Shown here piece by piece: positions 27,284 through 35,815 of a stretch of 64,000 nucleotides of DNA. Position 1 is the stretch's first letter. Each line of letters opens with the position of its first letter. This stretch comes from Mucilaginibacter rigui (GTDB lineage Bacteria; Bacteroidota; Bacteroidia; Sphingobacteriales; Sphingobacteriaceae). Both the position numbers and the translations under genes were made by a program. The DNA lies in the NCBI RefSeq assembly GCF_014773275.1, contig NZ_JACWMW010000003.1, positions 1 to 64,000 on the forward strand, written 5' to 3'. The notes under the pieces were generated by a model. It did not search any database. It had not been told where the DNA came from and was given only the letters and a program-made list of their open reading frames with translations.

Positions 27284-29071
27284 TTAGGCTTGTTCCTCTT
27301 CTTCGAGCAGTTGTTTTTCGTATAACTCAAAATACGGGCCTTTAAGCTCCATTAAACGGGCGTGGGTACCCTGTTCTATGATATGGCCATTATCAAGTAC
27401 CAAAATATTATCGGCATTTTTAATGGTAGATATACGGTGCGATATAATAATGCTGGTTTTACCCTGCATAATTCGGCCCAGGTTGCTCAATATCTCTTCC
27501 TCTGTGCGGGTATCAACCGCCGAAAGGCAATCGTCAAATATCAATACCTGTGGTTGCTTAACTATGGCCCGTGCAATGCTTACACGCTGCTTTTGCCCGC
27601 CGGATAGTGTTACACCGCGTTCACCTATCAAGGTGTCAAAGCCTTGCTCCAGCTCAATAATGTTATTATAAACGGCGGCATCTTTAGCGGCCTGTTCAAC
27701 ACGTTGCATATCAAGCACATCAGCACTAAAGGCAATATTGTGCGATATTTTATCAGAGAAAAGGAAAACCTCCTGCGGTACAAAGCCTATTTGCGAACGG
27801 TAATTATCAAGGTTAAGGCTGGTGAGTGGTTTATCGTCCACCAATATTTCGCCGCCGGTGGTGTCATACATCCGCATAATTAAATTGGCGATGGTTGATT
27901 TTCCCGACCCTGTACGACCTATAACCGCCACCATTTCGCCCGGATTCACCTTAAAAGAGACTTTTTTAAGCGCCGTAATGCCCGTATCGGGATAATTAAA
28001 GGTTACATTCCTGAATTCTATTTTACCATTTACATTGTGCGGTGCTGTAACTGGCGATATGATCTCGGGCTGCTGGTGTAAAAACTCGTTGATGCGCTTT
28101 TGCGAAGCCGCGGCGCGCTGTATCAACGAGGTTACCCAACCCAGTGAAATAACCGGGAATGCCAGCATGTTTAAGTAAACAATAAACTCGGCTATGTTAC
28201 CGGCGGTAATATTGCCCTTCATAACTTCTACGCCGCCTATATAAATAGTGATCACGTTACTTAGGCCAATCAGCAATAGCATTGATGGGAAAAACAGGGC
28301 CTGTACTTTGGCCATGGCCATGCTTTGCGCTTTATAATCTTCACTTTCAACGGCAAACTTTTTACGTACAAAGTTTTCGCGTACGTACGATTTGATTACG
28401 CGGATGCCCGAGAAATTCTCCTGCACAAAGCTGGATAAAGCTGATAAACGTTTCTGGATCTGCTCGCTGCGAAACTCAATCACCGTATTTACATAAAATA
28501 TAATAACGGCCAGTATAGGCAGCGGTAATACCGAAAACACGGCCAGCCGTACATTTACCGTTAGCATGGCGTATATAACAAGCACAAATAATACAATAGT
28601 GTTAATAGTGTACATAATACCCGGCCCCAGGTACATACGCACACGGCTTACATCCTCGGTAACGCGGTTCATCAAATCGCCGGTATTGTGGCGGCGATAA
28701 AAAGCAAGCGACAGCAACTGGTAATGGGCGTAGATCTCGTTCTTCAGATCGTACTCAATATGCCGCGACATCAGGATAATGGTTTGGCGCATAAAAAACA
28801 GGAACAAACCCCTTAGCAGGGCCAGCACCAATACTAAAACACCAAAAAGCAGCAGGCTCGAGCCGAAGATATCATAAATAATCTGCTGCCTGTTAAAACC
28901 CGAAAATAGCTGGTATACACCAATATTATCAGTAACCAGATCAAAAGCCACGCGGATAACCTGCGCAGGCAGCACCCCAAAAATGTTTGATATAATTACA
29001 AACAGCACACCCGGCACCAGGCGCCAGCGGTATTTAATAAAGAATTTATTGAGGTATGCGAGGTCTTTCAT
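27284..29071 (-). CDS. ABC exporter half-transporter (permease fused to ATPase)
   Basis: Residues 1-310 hold six membrane helices of the type-I exporter fold. Residues about 345-580 hold the ATPase: Walker A GRTGSGKS at 385-392, signature LSGGQKQR, Walker B VLIFDDCLSAVD and the H-loop IISHRIS. It works as a dimer and, from its resemblance to MsbA/multidrug exporters (YheI/YheH-like), probably exports a lipid or drug. The Asp-Asp in place of the usual Asp-Glu in Walker B (DDCLS) is a small variation often seen in this subfamily. A good TTG...TACTTTTG promoter lies just upstream. Confidence 0.93.
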   Translation of the reverse strand: MKDLAYLNKFFIKYRWRLVPGVLFVIISNIFGVLPAQVIRVAFDLVTDNIGVYQLFSGFNRQQIIYDIFGSSLLLFGVLVLVLALLRGLFLFFMRQTIILMSRHIEYDLKNEIYAHYQLLSLAFYRRHNTGDLMNRVTEDVSRVRMYLGPGIMYTINTIVLFVLVIYAMLTVNVRLAVFSVLPLPILAVIIFYVNTVIEFRSEQIQKRLSALSSFVQENFSGIRVIKSYVRENFVRKKFAVESEDYKAQSMAMAKVQALFFPSMLLLIGLSNVITIYIGGVEVMKGNITAGNIAEFIVYLNMLAFPVISLGWVTSLIQRAAASQKRINEFLHQQPEIISPVTAPHNVNGKIEFRNVTFNYPDTGITALKKVSFKVNPGEMVAVIGRTGSGKSTIANLIMRMYDTTGGEILVDDKPLTSLNLDNYRSQIGFVPQEVFLFSDKISHNIAFSADVLDMQRVEQAAKDAAVYNNIIELEQGFDTLIGERGVTLSGGQKQRVSIARAIVKQPQVLIFDDCLSAVDTRTEEEILSNLGRIMQGKTSIIISHRISTIKNADNILVLDNGHIIEQGTHARLMELKGPYFELYEKQLLEEEEQA

Positions 29072-29081
29072 GGTGAAGTTT

Positions 29082-29113
29082 CAAAAGTAAGGTAATGAAA
29101 CCTATAATTCAAG
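29082..29113 (-). promoter_or_regulatory. Bacteroidetes-type promoter for the ABC exporter
   Basis: On the minus strand CTTG (29110-29113) is followed after 20 bases by TACTTTTG (29082-29089), which fits the TTG/TAnnTTTG consensus and spacing. The start codon is only 11 bases past the -7 element, so the transcript would be nearly leaderless. Confidence 0.65.
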
Positions 29114-29191
29114 TCGGTAAATTGTCACTTTACTATTTAACTTACCCGGTTATAACTATAGTTCGCGTCTCCCAACATGCATTTTCTGTGT

Positions 29192-29270
29192 TAGGGATAG
29201 GAGCGGATACCGGCCTCGCACATAAGGCCTGCGAGCGTATGAGCGTATAGCCGGGCCGCAGGCAACACCC
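29192..29270. repeat. GC-rich intergenic repeat (AGCGGATACCGG...CCGGGCCGCAGGCAAC type)
   Basis: A stretch much more GC-rich than its surroundings, with inverted parts (ATACCGGCCTCGC and GCGAGCG...GCCGGGC). Its right end, CCGGGCCGCAGGCAACACCC, recurs at 56893-56912 after the palindromic array. I recall similar repeats in other Sphingobacteriaceae. Confidence 0.6.
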
Positions 29271-29363
29271 AAAAAATATCTTTTGTCATTTCTTCACTTA
29301 TTAAAAACACTCCGTCACCAATCTTTCATCTTTTGTTCATTATTGTTTCATGGCTAACTAAAC

Positions 29364-29394
29364 TTTGTCACTAATAAAAAAACCTATACTTTTG
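29364..29394 (+). promoter_or_regulatory. Bacteroidetes-type promoter for the dehydrogenase-nusB run
   Basis: TTTG at 29364-29367 and TACTTTTG at 29387-29394 are 19 bases apart, a textbook -33/-7 pair for the Bacteroidetes primary sigma factor. The ATG at 29430 lies 35 bases downstream. Confidence 0.75.
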
Positions 29395-29429
29395 CAGTGC
29401 TAAAAAAATAAGATTTGCCGCGTTCTAAC

Positions 29430-30515
29430 ATGTCCGATCAAAAACCAACCGATAGTATATTTGACCAGCTTAATGCTTTCGGGCATAAAAAGGTTGTGTT
29501 CTGCAACGATCCGGATACCGGTTTAAGAGGGATAATAGCTATACATGATACCACGCTTGGGCCTGCTTTTGGCAGCACCCGCATGTGGAGCTACAAATCA
29601 GAAGCTGATGCTTTATACGATGTATTGCGCCTTTCAAAAAGCATGACCTATAAATGTGCCATTGCCGGGCTTAACATGGGTGGCGGCTATTCGGTGATCA
29701 TTGGCGACTCGCGCAAGGATAAAACCGAAGCGATGATGCGCAAGTTTGGCCGCTTTGTAAAAAACCTTAACGGCGAGTTCATTACTTCTGAAGATGTTGG
29801 CACCAATCCGCGCGATATGGAGTACATCCGTATGGAAACCCAGCATGTAACCGGCATCCCCGAAAGTTTGGGGGGCAGCGGCGACCCATCGCCAATTGCG
29901 GCGAAAGGTGTGTTTATGGGTATTAAAGCAGCTGTAAAAGAACTCTATGGTAACGATACCATAACCGGCCGCTCGGTAATTGTACAAGGCATAGGCCACG
30001 TGGGCGAAAACCTTGTAAAGCTGCTGCGCGATGAGAACGCCAAAGTTTACATTAGCGATATTAACGACGAGCGTACCCGCCAGGTATCAAAAAAATACGG
30101 TGCCGAGGCAGTATCCAATAATTCGATATTTGATATTGATGCCGATATTTATTCGCCTTGTGCGCTTGGGGCAACAATCAATACCCAAACCATTAAAAAG
30201 TTGAAATGCGGTATCATAGCCGGATCTGCTAACAACCAATTGCAAAATGAGCAGGAGCACGGCGAAATGCTGCTTGAAAAAGGTATCCTTTTTGCGCCCG
30301 ATTACGTAATTAACGCAGGTGGTATCATCAACTGCTATTCAGAACTAATGGGTTTTAGCAAGAAACGCACCCTGCAGCTTACCGAAAATATTTATGATGC
30401 CACGCGTAATGTTTTAAAGCTTTCTAAGCTGGAGAATATTTCTACTACCGAGGCTGCAAACAAAATTGCCGAAAAACGTATTGCTGATATTAAAAAAGTA
30501 AAATCAACCTATTAA
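29430..30515 (+). CDS. Glu/Leu/Phe/Val dehydrogenase family protein with altered active site
   Basis: The ATG at 29430 was chosen over a TTG at 29415. The protein follows leucine-dehydrogenase-type enzymes: a substrate domain with FGSTRMW and LSKSMTYK (Lys75), DVGTNPRDMEYI, SGDPSPIAAKG, and a Rossmann domain with VQGIGHVGENL. In the family signature GGGK the lysine (catalytic Lys80 in Bacillus LeuDH) is expected, but here residue 87 is Tyr (NMGGGYSVIIGD). The first lysine of the pair is kept. Family members deaminate branched-chain or other amino acids with NAD. The change suggests altered or lost activity (inference). It is the first gene of the run, with nusB 47 bases downstream. Confidence 0.85.
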   Translation: MSDQKPTDSIFDQLNAFGHKKVVFCNDPDTGLRGIIAIHDTTLGPAFGSTRMWSYKSEADALYDVLRLSKSMTYKCAIAGLNMGGGYSVIIGDSRKDKTEAMMRKFGRFVKNLNGEFITSEDVGTNPRDMEYIRMETQHVTGIPESLGGSGDPSPIAAKGVFMGIKAAVKELYGNDTITGRSVIVQGIGHVGENLVKLLRDENAKVYISDINDERTRQVSKKYGAEAVSNNSIFDIDADIYSPCALGATINTQTIKKLKCGIIAGSANNQLQNEQEHGEMLLEKGILFAPDYVINAGGIINCYSELMGFSKKRTLQLTENIYDATRNVLKLSKLENISTTEAANKIAEKRIADIKKVKSTY

Positions 30516-30562
30516 AATTTACATTACCCCGATAGGATAGGGGCATAAAATCGTTCTTACAA

Positions 30563-31513
30563 ATGTTAAACAGAAGGCACCTTAGGGTAAAAGTGTTACA
30601 ATCGTTGTACGCTTACCACCAGTCAGATACTAAAGATATTAAAGCGCACGAAAAACACCTGCTGCATAGCATTGATCAGGTTTTTGAAATGTATATATGG
30701 ATGCTGTCGCTGGTAAGCGAAGTTATTGAATATACATCGAGAGATGCGGAAGAAAGGGCCAATAAACACCGCCCTACTGACGAAGATAAAAACGTTAACC
30801 AAAAGATCCTGACCAACAGGTTCTATACTTCTCTGCAAGAGAATAAGGAATACTTACTTGCTGTAAGAAAATACAAGGTTGAGTGGTCGTTTGATCCTGA
30901 ACTGGCCAAATCGTTATTTACCACACTTAAAAACTCATCAGAGTATGCCGAATACCTGGCAAAAACAGATGATAACATACAAAGCGATAAAGACATTATT
31001 AAATTCATCTTTAAAAAGGTGATCCTTAAATCGTCGTTAGCAGAGCAGGTTTTTGAAGATAAATTTATTTACTGGCCAACAGATCGCGAGGTGCTGCAGG
31101 CTTTGATTGCCAAAACCTTCAAAAACTTCTCATACGATGACGAGCCGCAGAAAAACCAGCTGGCAGAAATTAGCGGTAACTGGGTTGAGGACAGAGAATT
31201 TGTAGTGAACCTGTTTGAGCAAAGCATACGCCATGATGCAGAGTACCAGGAATTGATAGCGCAAAAAACTCAAAACTGGGAGCCCGATCGTATAGCCATG
31301 ATGGATACACTGCTGATGAAGATGGCTATTGTAGAATTTCTTAATTTTACATCCATCCCGGTTAAAGTTACCATTAACGAGTACCTGGAAATCTCGAAGG
31401 AATTTAGCACGCCTAAAAGTAATTCGTTTATAAACGGTATATTAGACAAGATTTTATTTGAGTTAAAAGCCCAAAATAAGGTTAAAAAAATAGGCAGGGG
31501 ATTAATAGAATAA
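30563..31513 (+). CDS. nusB: Transcription antitermination factor NusB (long Bacteroidetes form)
   Basis: The protein starts with the NusB RNA-binding pattern (MLNRRHLRVKVLQSLYAY) and ends with the family core (DRIAMMDTLLMKMAIVEFL, VKVTINEYLEISKEF, SFINGILDKI). At 316 residues it is about twice the E. coli length because of a central insert, as is usual in Bacteroidetes. NusB with NusE binds boxA of rRNA leaders. It is tightly followed by the DUF1573 gene (7 bases). Confidence 0.95.
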   Translation: MLNRRHLRVKVLQSLYAYHQSDTKDIKAHEKHLLHSIDQVFEMYIWMLSLVSEVIEYTSRDAEERANKHRPTDEDKNVNQKILTNRFYTSLQENKEYLLAVRKYKVEWSFDPELAKSLFTTLKNSSEYAEYLAKTDDNIQSDKDIIKFIFKKVILKSSLAEQVFEDKFIYWPTDREVLQALIAKTFKNFSYDDEPQKNQLAEISGNWVEDREFVVNLFEQSIRHDAEYQELIAQKTQNWEPDRIAMMDTLLMKMAIVEFLNFTSIPVKVTINEYLEISKEFSTPKSNSFINGILDKILFELKAQNKVKKIGRGLIE

Positions 31514-31520
31514 CCAAAAA

Positions 31521-31964
31521 ATGAAAAAGCTGATTTTATGTACACTTGTTGCCGGTTTGCTTTTTACAGCCTGCAACCAATCAACCCAAAGCACAACAAC
31601 CGCTGCGGTTGCTGATGCGGGTAACGTAAGTGCAACCAATGCGCCTGTGATGAAGTTTGAAAAAGAAACCCACGATTTTGGCAAGATAAAAGAAGGCGAT
31701 AAAGTAACTTATGCCTTTAAATTTACCAATACGGGGAAGTCGCCGCTAATAATTAAAGATGCGGTTGCAACCTGCGGTTGTACAAAACCCGAATGGCCAA
31801 AAACACCCATACAGCCCGGTGCCGACGGCGAAATAAAAGTAACTTTTAACAGCGCCACCAAAATGGGCCTGCAGGATAAACAAATAACAGTTACAGCCAA
31901 CACCGTACCTGCACAATCAATGGTGCACTTAATTGGCGAAGTAACTACACCTACTACTAAATAA
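31521..31964 (+). CDS. DUF1573-family lipoprotein
   Basis: It has a lipoprotein signal (MKKLILCTLVAGLLFTAC, lipid Cys18), a Ser/Thr/Ala-rich linker, then the DUF1573 immunoglobulin-like (ASH/MSP-type) domain with ETHDFGKIKEGDKV, FTNTGKSPLII and ATCGCTKPEWPK. The function is unknown; proteins of this type are probably periplasmic scaffolds. Its position between nusB and yajC is conserved in Bacteroidetes as far as I recall. Confidence 0.9.
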   Translation: MKKLILCTLVAGLLFTACNQSTQSTTTAAVADAGNVSATNAPVMKFEKETHDFGKIKEGDKVTYAFKFTNTGKSPLIIKDAVATCGCTKPEWPKTPIQPGADGEIKVTFNSATKMGLQDKQITVTANTVPAQSMVHLIGEVTTPTTK

Positions 31965-31975
31965 TTTAAATACAA

Positions 31976-32296
31976 ATGATAGCAACAGTTTTATTACAGG
32001 CCGGCGGTGGCTTAGGTTACCAGCAATTAATAATGTTTGGTTTAATTGCGGTAGTGTTTTACTTTTTCATGATCCGCCCGCAAATGAAAAAACAAAAAGA
32101 CCAAAAGAAATACGTTGACGAGCTAAAAAAAGGTGATAAAGTGGTAACTACAGCCGGTATACACGGTAAAATTTACGAAGTTGCCGATACTACTTTCTTA
32201 ATTGAGACTGAAGGCGGTGGCCGTATCCGTTTTGATAAATCGGCAGTATCGTTAGATGCTTCAAAAGCATTAAATACACCGGTAGCAAGCAAATAA
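31976..32296 (+). CDS. yajC: Preprotein translocase subunit YajC
   Basis: One membrane helix (about 16-35) is followed by the YajC motif FYFFMIRPQMKKQKDQKKY and a small beta domain (KGDKVVTTAGIHGKIYEV). It associates with the SecDF complex in the inner membrane. The gene is 11 bases after DUF1573; secDF is encoded elsewhere in this window at 45.8-48.8 kb. Confidence 0.95.
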   Translation: MIATVLLQAGGGLGYQQLIMFGLIAVVFYFFMIRPQMKKQKDQKKYVDELKKGDKVVTTAGIHGKIYEVADTTFLIETEGGGRIRFDKSAVSLDASKALNTPVASK

Positions 32297-32342
32297 GCTG
32301 AAAGCTTAAGGCCGAAAGCCAAAAGCAAAACTCAAATATTAT

Positions 32343-32393
32343 AAAGCGAAAAGCTTAAGACGAACATCTATTCGGCTTTCAGCTTTTCGCTTT
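32343..32393. repeat. GAAAGC/GCTTTC hairpin repeat between yajC and the ybbR-like gene
   Basis: The arms AAAGCGAAAAGCT (from 32343) and AGCTTTTCGCTTT (to 32393) pair over 13 bases with a further partial stem inside. The bases just before (32297-32340) hold degenerate copies of the same GAAAGC words. It could also attenuate transcription into the next gene. Confidence 0.65.
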
Positions 32394-32411
32394 GTGCTTT
32401 AAGCAAAAAAC

Positions 32412-33359
32412 ATGGCAATAATCAAATTATCAGCAATTGAGCGCCGGCGGTTATCAGCCTTTGTTACCTGCCTGGTTTTTGCCGTTTTTGCCTGGCTGTT
32501 CACTACCCTATCCAAACCATATAAGTTTACCATTAAACAAGTTGTAAGCTTCAGGAACGCGCCGCAGAAACGGGCGTTTCATCCCCTGCAATCAGATACC
32601 GTGAATGCCATAGTACAGGGTACAGGCTGGCAAATGCTTTTCTCTAAGTTTAATGAGGATAAAAAGATAATTAACGTTGATCTGCATACGCTCGAAACAA
32701 AAAATTATGTGGTAATAAGCAACCAGCTAAAGCAAATAAACGCTAAAAAGGACGTAGAGCACGAGATAATCACTGTAACGCCCGATACCCTGTTTTTTGA
32801 TTTTAGCAGCCGTACGGTAAAAAGGGTGCCTATAGAATTGGTTACCGCTATAAAGTACCAAAAACAGTTTGCACAATCAGATAAAGTAACCATAAAGCCA
32901 CGCTATGTTACCATAAGCGGCCCGGCAGAAGTGCTCGCCAGAATAACATCCTGGCGAACAGACTCCATTATTATGAATGGCGCCAACGAGGATTTTAATT
33001 CGCGGGTTAATGTGCAGGGGGTAAAAGAAGGCAACTTAAGTGTGCTGCCAAAAAGTGTGATGGTTACCATCCCTATTGATGAGTACACCGAAAAAACCAT
33101 AGAAGTGCCTGTAAAACTGATCAATAATCGTAATTACTATAACATAAAGGTTTTTCCGCAAAAAGTGAAGGTTACGTTTACCACATCGTTAGGCAATTAC
33201 CCCGACCTTAACGAGGATGATTTTGAAGCTGTTGCCGATCTTGACCTATGGCGGCATAATGGCTACAGCGTTTTGCCGGTTAAAGTAACGCGCTTGCCAT
33301 CGTACAGCAAAGTGGTTAAAATAATACCGCAGAATATTGATTTTATTATAAAAAAGTAA
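32412..33359 (+). CDS. YbbR/CdaR-like domain protein
   Basis: One N-terminal membrane helix (about 15-34, FVTCLVFAVFAWLFTTL) is followed by YbbR-type beta domains (RVPIELVTAIKY, ITIKPRYVTISGPAEVL, KTIEVPVKLIN). YbbR-like proteins often affect the cyclic-di-AMP cyclase CdaA, but no cyclase gene is beside this one. The stop codon overlaps the coaE ATG (TAATG), pointing to translational coupling. Confidence 0.85.
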   Translation: MAIIKLSAIERRRLSAFVTCLVFAVFAWLFTTLSKPYKFTIKQVVSFRNAPQKRAFHPLQSDTVNAIVQGTGWQMLFSKFNEDKKIINVDLHTLETKNYVVISNQLKQINAKKDVEHEIITVTPDTLFFDFSSRTVKRVPIELVTAIKYQKQFAQSDKVTIKPRYVTISGPAEVLARITSWRTDSIIMNGANEDFNSRVNVQGVKEGNLSVLPKSVMVTIPIDEYTEKTIEVPVKLINNRNYYNIKVFPQKVKVTFTTSLGNYPDLNEDDFEAVADLDLWRHNGYSVLPVKVTRLPSYSKVVKIIPQNIDFIIKK

Positions 33360-33958
33360 TGTTTAAAGTAGGCATCACCGGTAATATAGGCAGTGGTAAA
33401 ACAACCGTTTGCAAAATATTTGAAGTATTAGGCATCCCGGTTTTTTATGCCGACGACGCAGCCAAAGATGTGATGGTAACGGATACTGAATTGATTGCGG
33501 GTATAAAACAAGCGTTTGGCAACGAGGCCTATTTTGATGACGGCACCCTTAACCGCAAGCATGTTGCAGGCATAGTTTTTAATGATAAGGAGCAGCTTGC
33601 TAAATTAAATTCGTTGGTGCATCCGGCTGTTTTCCGTGCCTTTGATAATTGGGTGCTCCACCAAAAAAAAGCCCCTTATGTATTAAAAGAGGCCGCTATA
33701 CTATTTGAAAGCGGTTCCTACAAAAAGTGCGACAGGACTATAATGGTTACGGCCCCTTTAAACATCAGGATAAAGCGTGTTGCCACGCGCGATGGCATAA
33801 CTGCCGATGAAGTGAAAAGCCGCAACGACCGGCAGTTCTCTGAAGAGGAGAAGCTGGCCATGGCCGATGATGTAATTATTAATGACGATACACAACTTGT
33901 AATACCCCAGGTGTTAAAACTGCATGAGTTGTACCTGTCGCTTGCCCAAACTAAATGA
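33359..33958 (+). CDS. coaE: Dephospho-CoA kinase
   Basis: It has a P-loop GNIGSGKT at 8-15, the CoA-binding motif VFYADDAAKDVM, the NSLVHPAVF helix and a lid with RDG. It phosphorylates dephospho-CoA to coenzyme A, the last step of CoA synthesis. At 199 residues it is of normal length. It overlaps both neighbours by a few bases, so it is in an operon with the ybbR-like and MBL genes. Confidence 0.96.
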   Translation: MFKVGITGNIGSGKTTVCKIFEVLGIPVFYADDAAKDVMVTDTELIAGIKQAFGNEAYFDDGTLNRKHVAGIVFNDKEQLAKLNSLVHPAVFRAFDNWVLHQKKAPYVLKEAAILFESGSYKKCDRTIMVTAPLNIRIKRVATRDGITADEVKSRNDRQFSEEEKLAMADDVIINDDTQLVIPQVLKLHELYLSLAQTK

Positions 33959-34893
33959 TAATTGACGATTTTATTGCCTTTAATGCCAATGGCCTGTACT
34001 GCCGTTATGCCGATTTTTACCTGGACCCGCAACAGCCGGTAACTAACGCCGTAATATCACACGCCCATGCCGACCATGCCGTAAGTGGCAATATTAACGT
34101 TTATACTACCGAAGCTACCTACGCTTTTATGCAGCTGCGTTATGGCAAAAGTGCTTCAAAAGTGAGCTATGCAGTAGCGTATAATTTGCCGTTTAATATT
34201 GGTGATGTACAGATAACTTTTATCCCGGCAGGGCATATGCCCGGGTCAGCCCAGGTTTTAATGGTATATAAAGGGGTAAAGTATCTATACACGGGCGACT
34301 ATAAACTACAGCCGGATGCTACCTGCGAACCTATGGAGTTTGTAAAGGCCGATGTGCTGATCACGGAAAGTACCTTTGCCGACCCAACCACCGCACACCC
34401 CGACCCGGTTGAGGAAATTAAAAAACTGAATGATATAAAAATAAACATCCTGCTGGGGGCGTATAGCCTTGGTAAAAGCCAGCGATTGATCAGGATGATA
34501 AACGATTATGCGCCGCAGAAAAAGATATTGGTGCATCACCGTATTATGCCTATCAATGCCATTTATCACAAAATGGGATTTGAACTGGGCGCACACCAGA
34601 TGTATGGCCGTAAGCTGATGAAAGAGCAATTGGAATATGTATACATTGTGCCGCCTTTTACGTTTGATAGTTATTTGCGGGCAACAGGGGTTAAGCGTTT
34701 ATTTGCCTCGGGCTGGAAAAACCTGCAGGTAAACGCGCAGGATACCTTGTTTATATCAGACCACGCCGATTGGGGCGACATCATCAAAACCATTGAACAA
34801 ACCCAGCCACAGCAGGTATGGACGCTGCATGGGAATGGCACGCATTTAAAAAATCACTTTAATAATGATATTTTTGTGAAATTGCTGAGCTGA
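33955..34893 (+). CDS. Metallo-beta-lactamase-fold exonuclease / RNA-processing-like protein
   Basis: The metal motif HxHxDH is at 36-41 (SHAHADH), with YTGDYKLQ and TESTFAD further on and the beta-CASP-like features ILLGAYSLGKSQRL and FISDHADWGD. These proteins are annotated as mRNA 3'-end processing exonuclease-like or DNA-ligase-associated exonucleases; in this case no ligase is adjacent. Its ATG overlaps the end of coaE by 4 bases. Confidence 0.85.
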   Translation: MIIDDFIAFNANGLYCRYADFYLDPQQPVTNAVISHAHADHAVSGNINVYTTEATYAFMQLRYGKSASKVSYAVAYNLPFNIGDVQITFIPAGHMPGSAQVLMVYKGVKYLYTGDYKLQPDATCEPMEFVKADVLITESTFADPTTAHPDPVEEIKKLNDIKINILLGAYSLGKSQRLIRMINDYAPQKKILVHHRIMPINAIYHKMGFELGAHQMYGRKLMKEQLEYVYIVPPFTFDSYLRATGVKRLFASGWKNLQVNAQDTLFISDHADWGDIIKTIEQTQPQQVWTLHGNGTHLKNHFNNDIFVKLLS

Positions 34894-35054
34894 TGTTGCA
34901 GGAGAACGTTGACTACTATATAAACGAGGATGGTAATTTTGTTTTCACCAAAGAATACCACTTAAACCGTGGTTATTGCTGTAAAAACAAATGTTTGCAC
35001 TGCCCCTGGAGCTATGGGCGCGAGAAAGACACTGAACAAACAAAAAATAAATAG
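34893..35054 (+). CDS. DUF5522-like small cysteine-rich protein
   Basis: A 53-residue frame starts at an ATG overlapping the TGA of the MBL gene (TGATG), so it is probably translationally coupled. It reads MLQENVDYYINEDGNFVFTK and then a four-cysteine cluster GYCCKNKCLHCPWSYG, typical of the DUF5522 family, which looks like a small metal-binding domain. The function is unknown. Confidence 0.8.
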   Translation: MLQENVDYYINEDGNFVFTKEYHLNRGYCCKNKCLHCPWSYGREKDTEQTKNK

Positions 35055-35056
35055 GT

Positions 35057-35064
35057 TATATTTG
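35057..35064 (+). promoter_or_regulatory. -7 promoter element before the MarR gene
   Basis: TATATTTG matches TAnnTTTG, 15 bases before the ATG at 35080. No -33 element is clear, so the MarR gene may be expressed from here or from the run upstream. Confidence 0.5.
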
Positions 35065-35079
35065 CAGGATAATTAGATC

Positions 35080-35529
35080 ATGGGAATAGAGGAAGACATA
35101 AAAAGCACGAATTTTGAAGATATTTACCATAAGGCGGTAATTAATCTGAATTATACGTACGGTTGGATGAACAACTATATGCGCCCGGAATTTGAGCGTT
35201 ATAAGCTTACCCAACAACAGTTTAATATCCTGCGCATTCTACGCGGCCAATACCCCAAACCCGCTACTGTAAATTTGTTAAAGGATAGGATGATCGACAA
35301 GATGTCGGATGCATCACGAATTGTTGATCGGCTGGTACAAAAGGGCCTGGTATCGCGCTGCACCAACTCGCGCGACCGCCGCGCTGTTGATATCCGCATT
35401 AGCGATGAGGGATTAGAGATCCTTAAAAAAATGGATGCCTGCTTCAAAACAAAGGACCTGTTCAAACAAAACCTTACCGAAGAAGAAGCAGCGCAACTAA
35501 GCGATCTGCTGGATAAGATGAGGGGGTAA
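35080..35529 (+). CDS. MarR-family transcriptional regulator
   Basis: This is a winged-helix protein of 149 residues: N-terminal helices, a DNA-binding helix (LKDRMIDKMSDASRIVDRL) and a wing (VSRCTNSRDRRAVDIRISDEG), then a C-terminal dimer helix. MarR proteins repress nearby genes and release DNA on binding a small ligand. The target is not evident here; the gene is followed by repeats. Confidence 0.92.
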   Translation: MGIEEDIKSTNFEDIYHKAVINLNYTYGWMNNYMRPEFERYKLTQQQFNILRILRGQYPKPATVNLLKDRMIDKMSDASRIVDRLVQKGLVSRCTNSRDRRAVDIRISDEGLEILKKMDACFKTKDLFKQNLTEEEAAQLSDLLDKMRG

Positions 35530-35815
35530 GGAAGAATCAAGACTGTTAGAGTCAGGAATCAAGACAGAAAATATATAGGGTGTTTACGAAAGTAAGCACC
35601 TTTTTTGTGCAATATTATTCCCTCCCTTGGGAGGGTTAGGGAGGGGTTAATGAGCTTTTCTGTGTCGCATTTAACTCACCCGGTCGTTGCTTCGCTTGGC
35701 CACCCTCTCTCCGCAAGCAGAAGGAGGGATTAGGAAGTTTAGGTATATTCTCACCCTCTTTGCGCAACAGAGAGGGTCGCGCACGAAGTGTCGCGGGGTG
35801 AGTTAAACTAATAAC
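35530..35815. repeat. Intergenic repeats: AGTCAAGA element and a palindromic CTCACCC element
   Basis: The gap holds AGAATCAAGACTGTTAGAGTC-type words at 35533-35570 and a degenerate copy of the TTAACTCACCCCG...CGGGGTGAGTTAA palindrome at about 35669-35810, the same family as the triple array at 56464-56879. No gene is visible. Confidence 0.65.
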
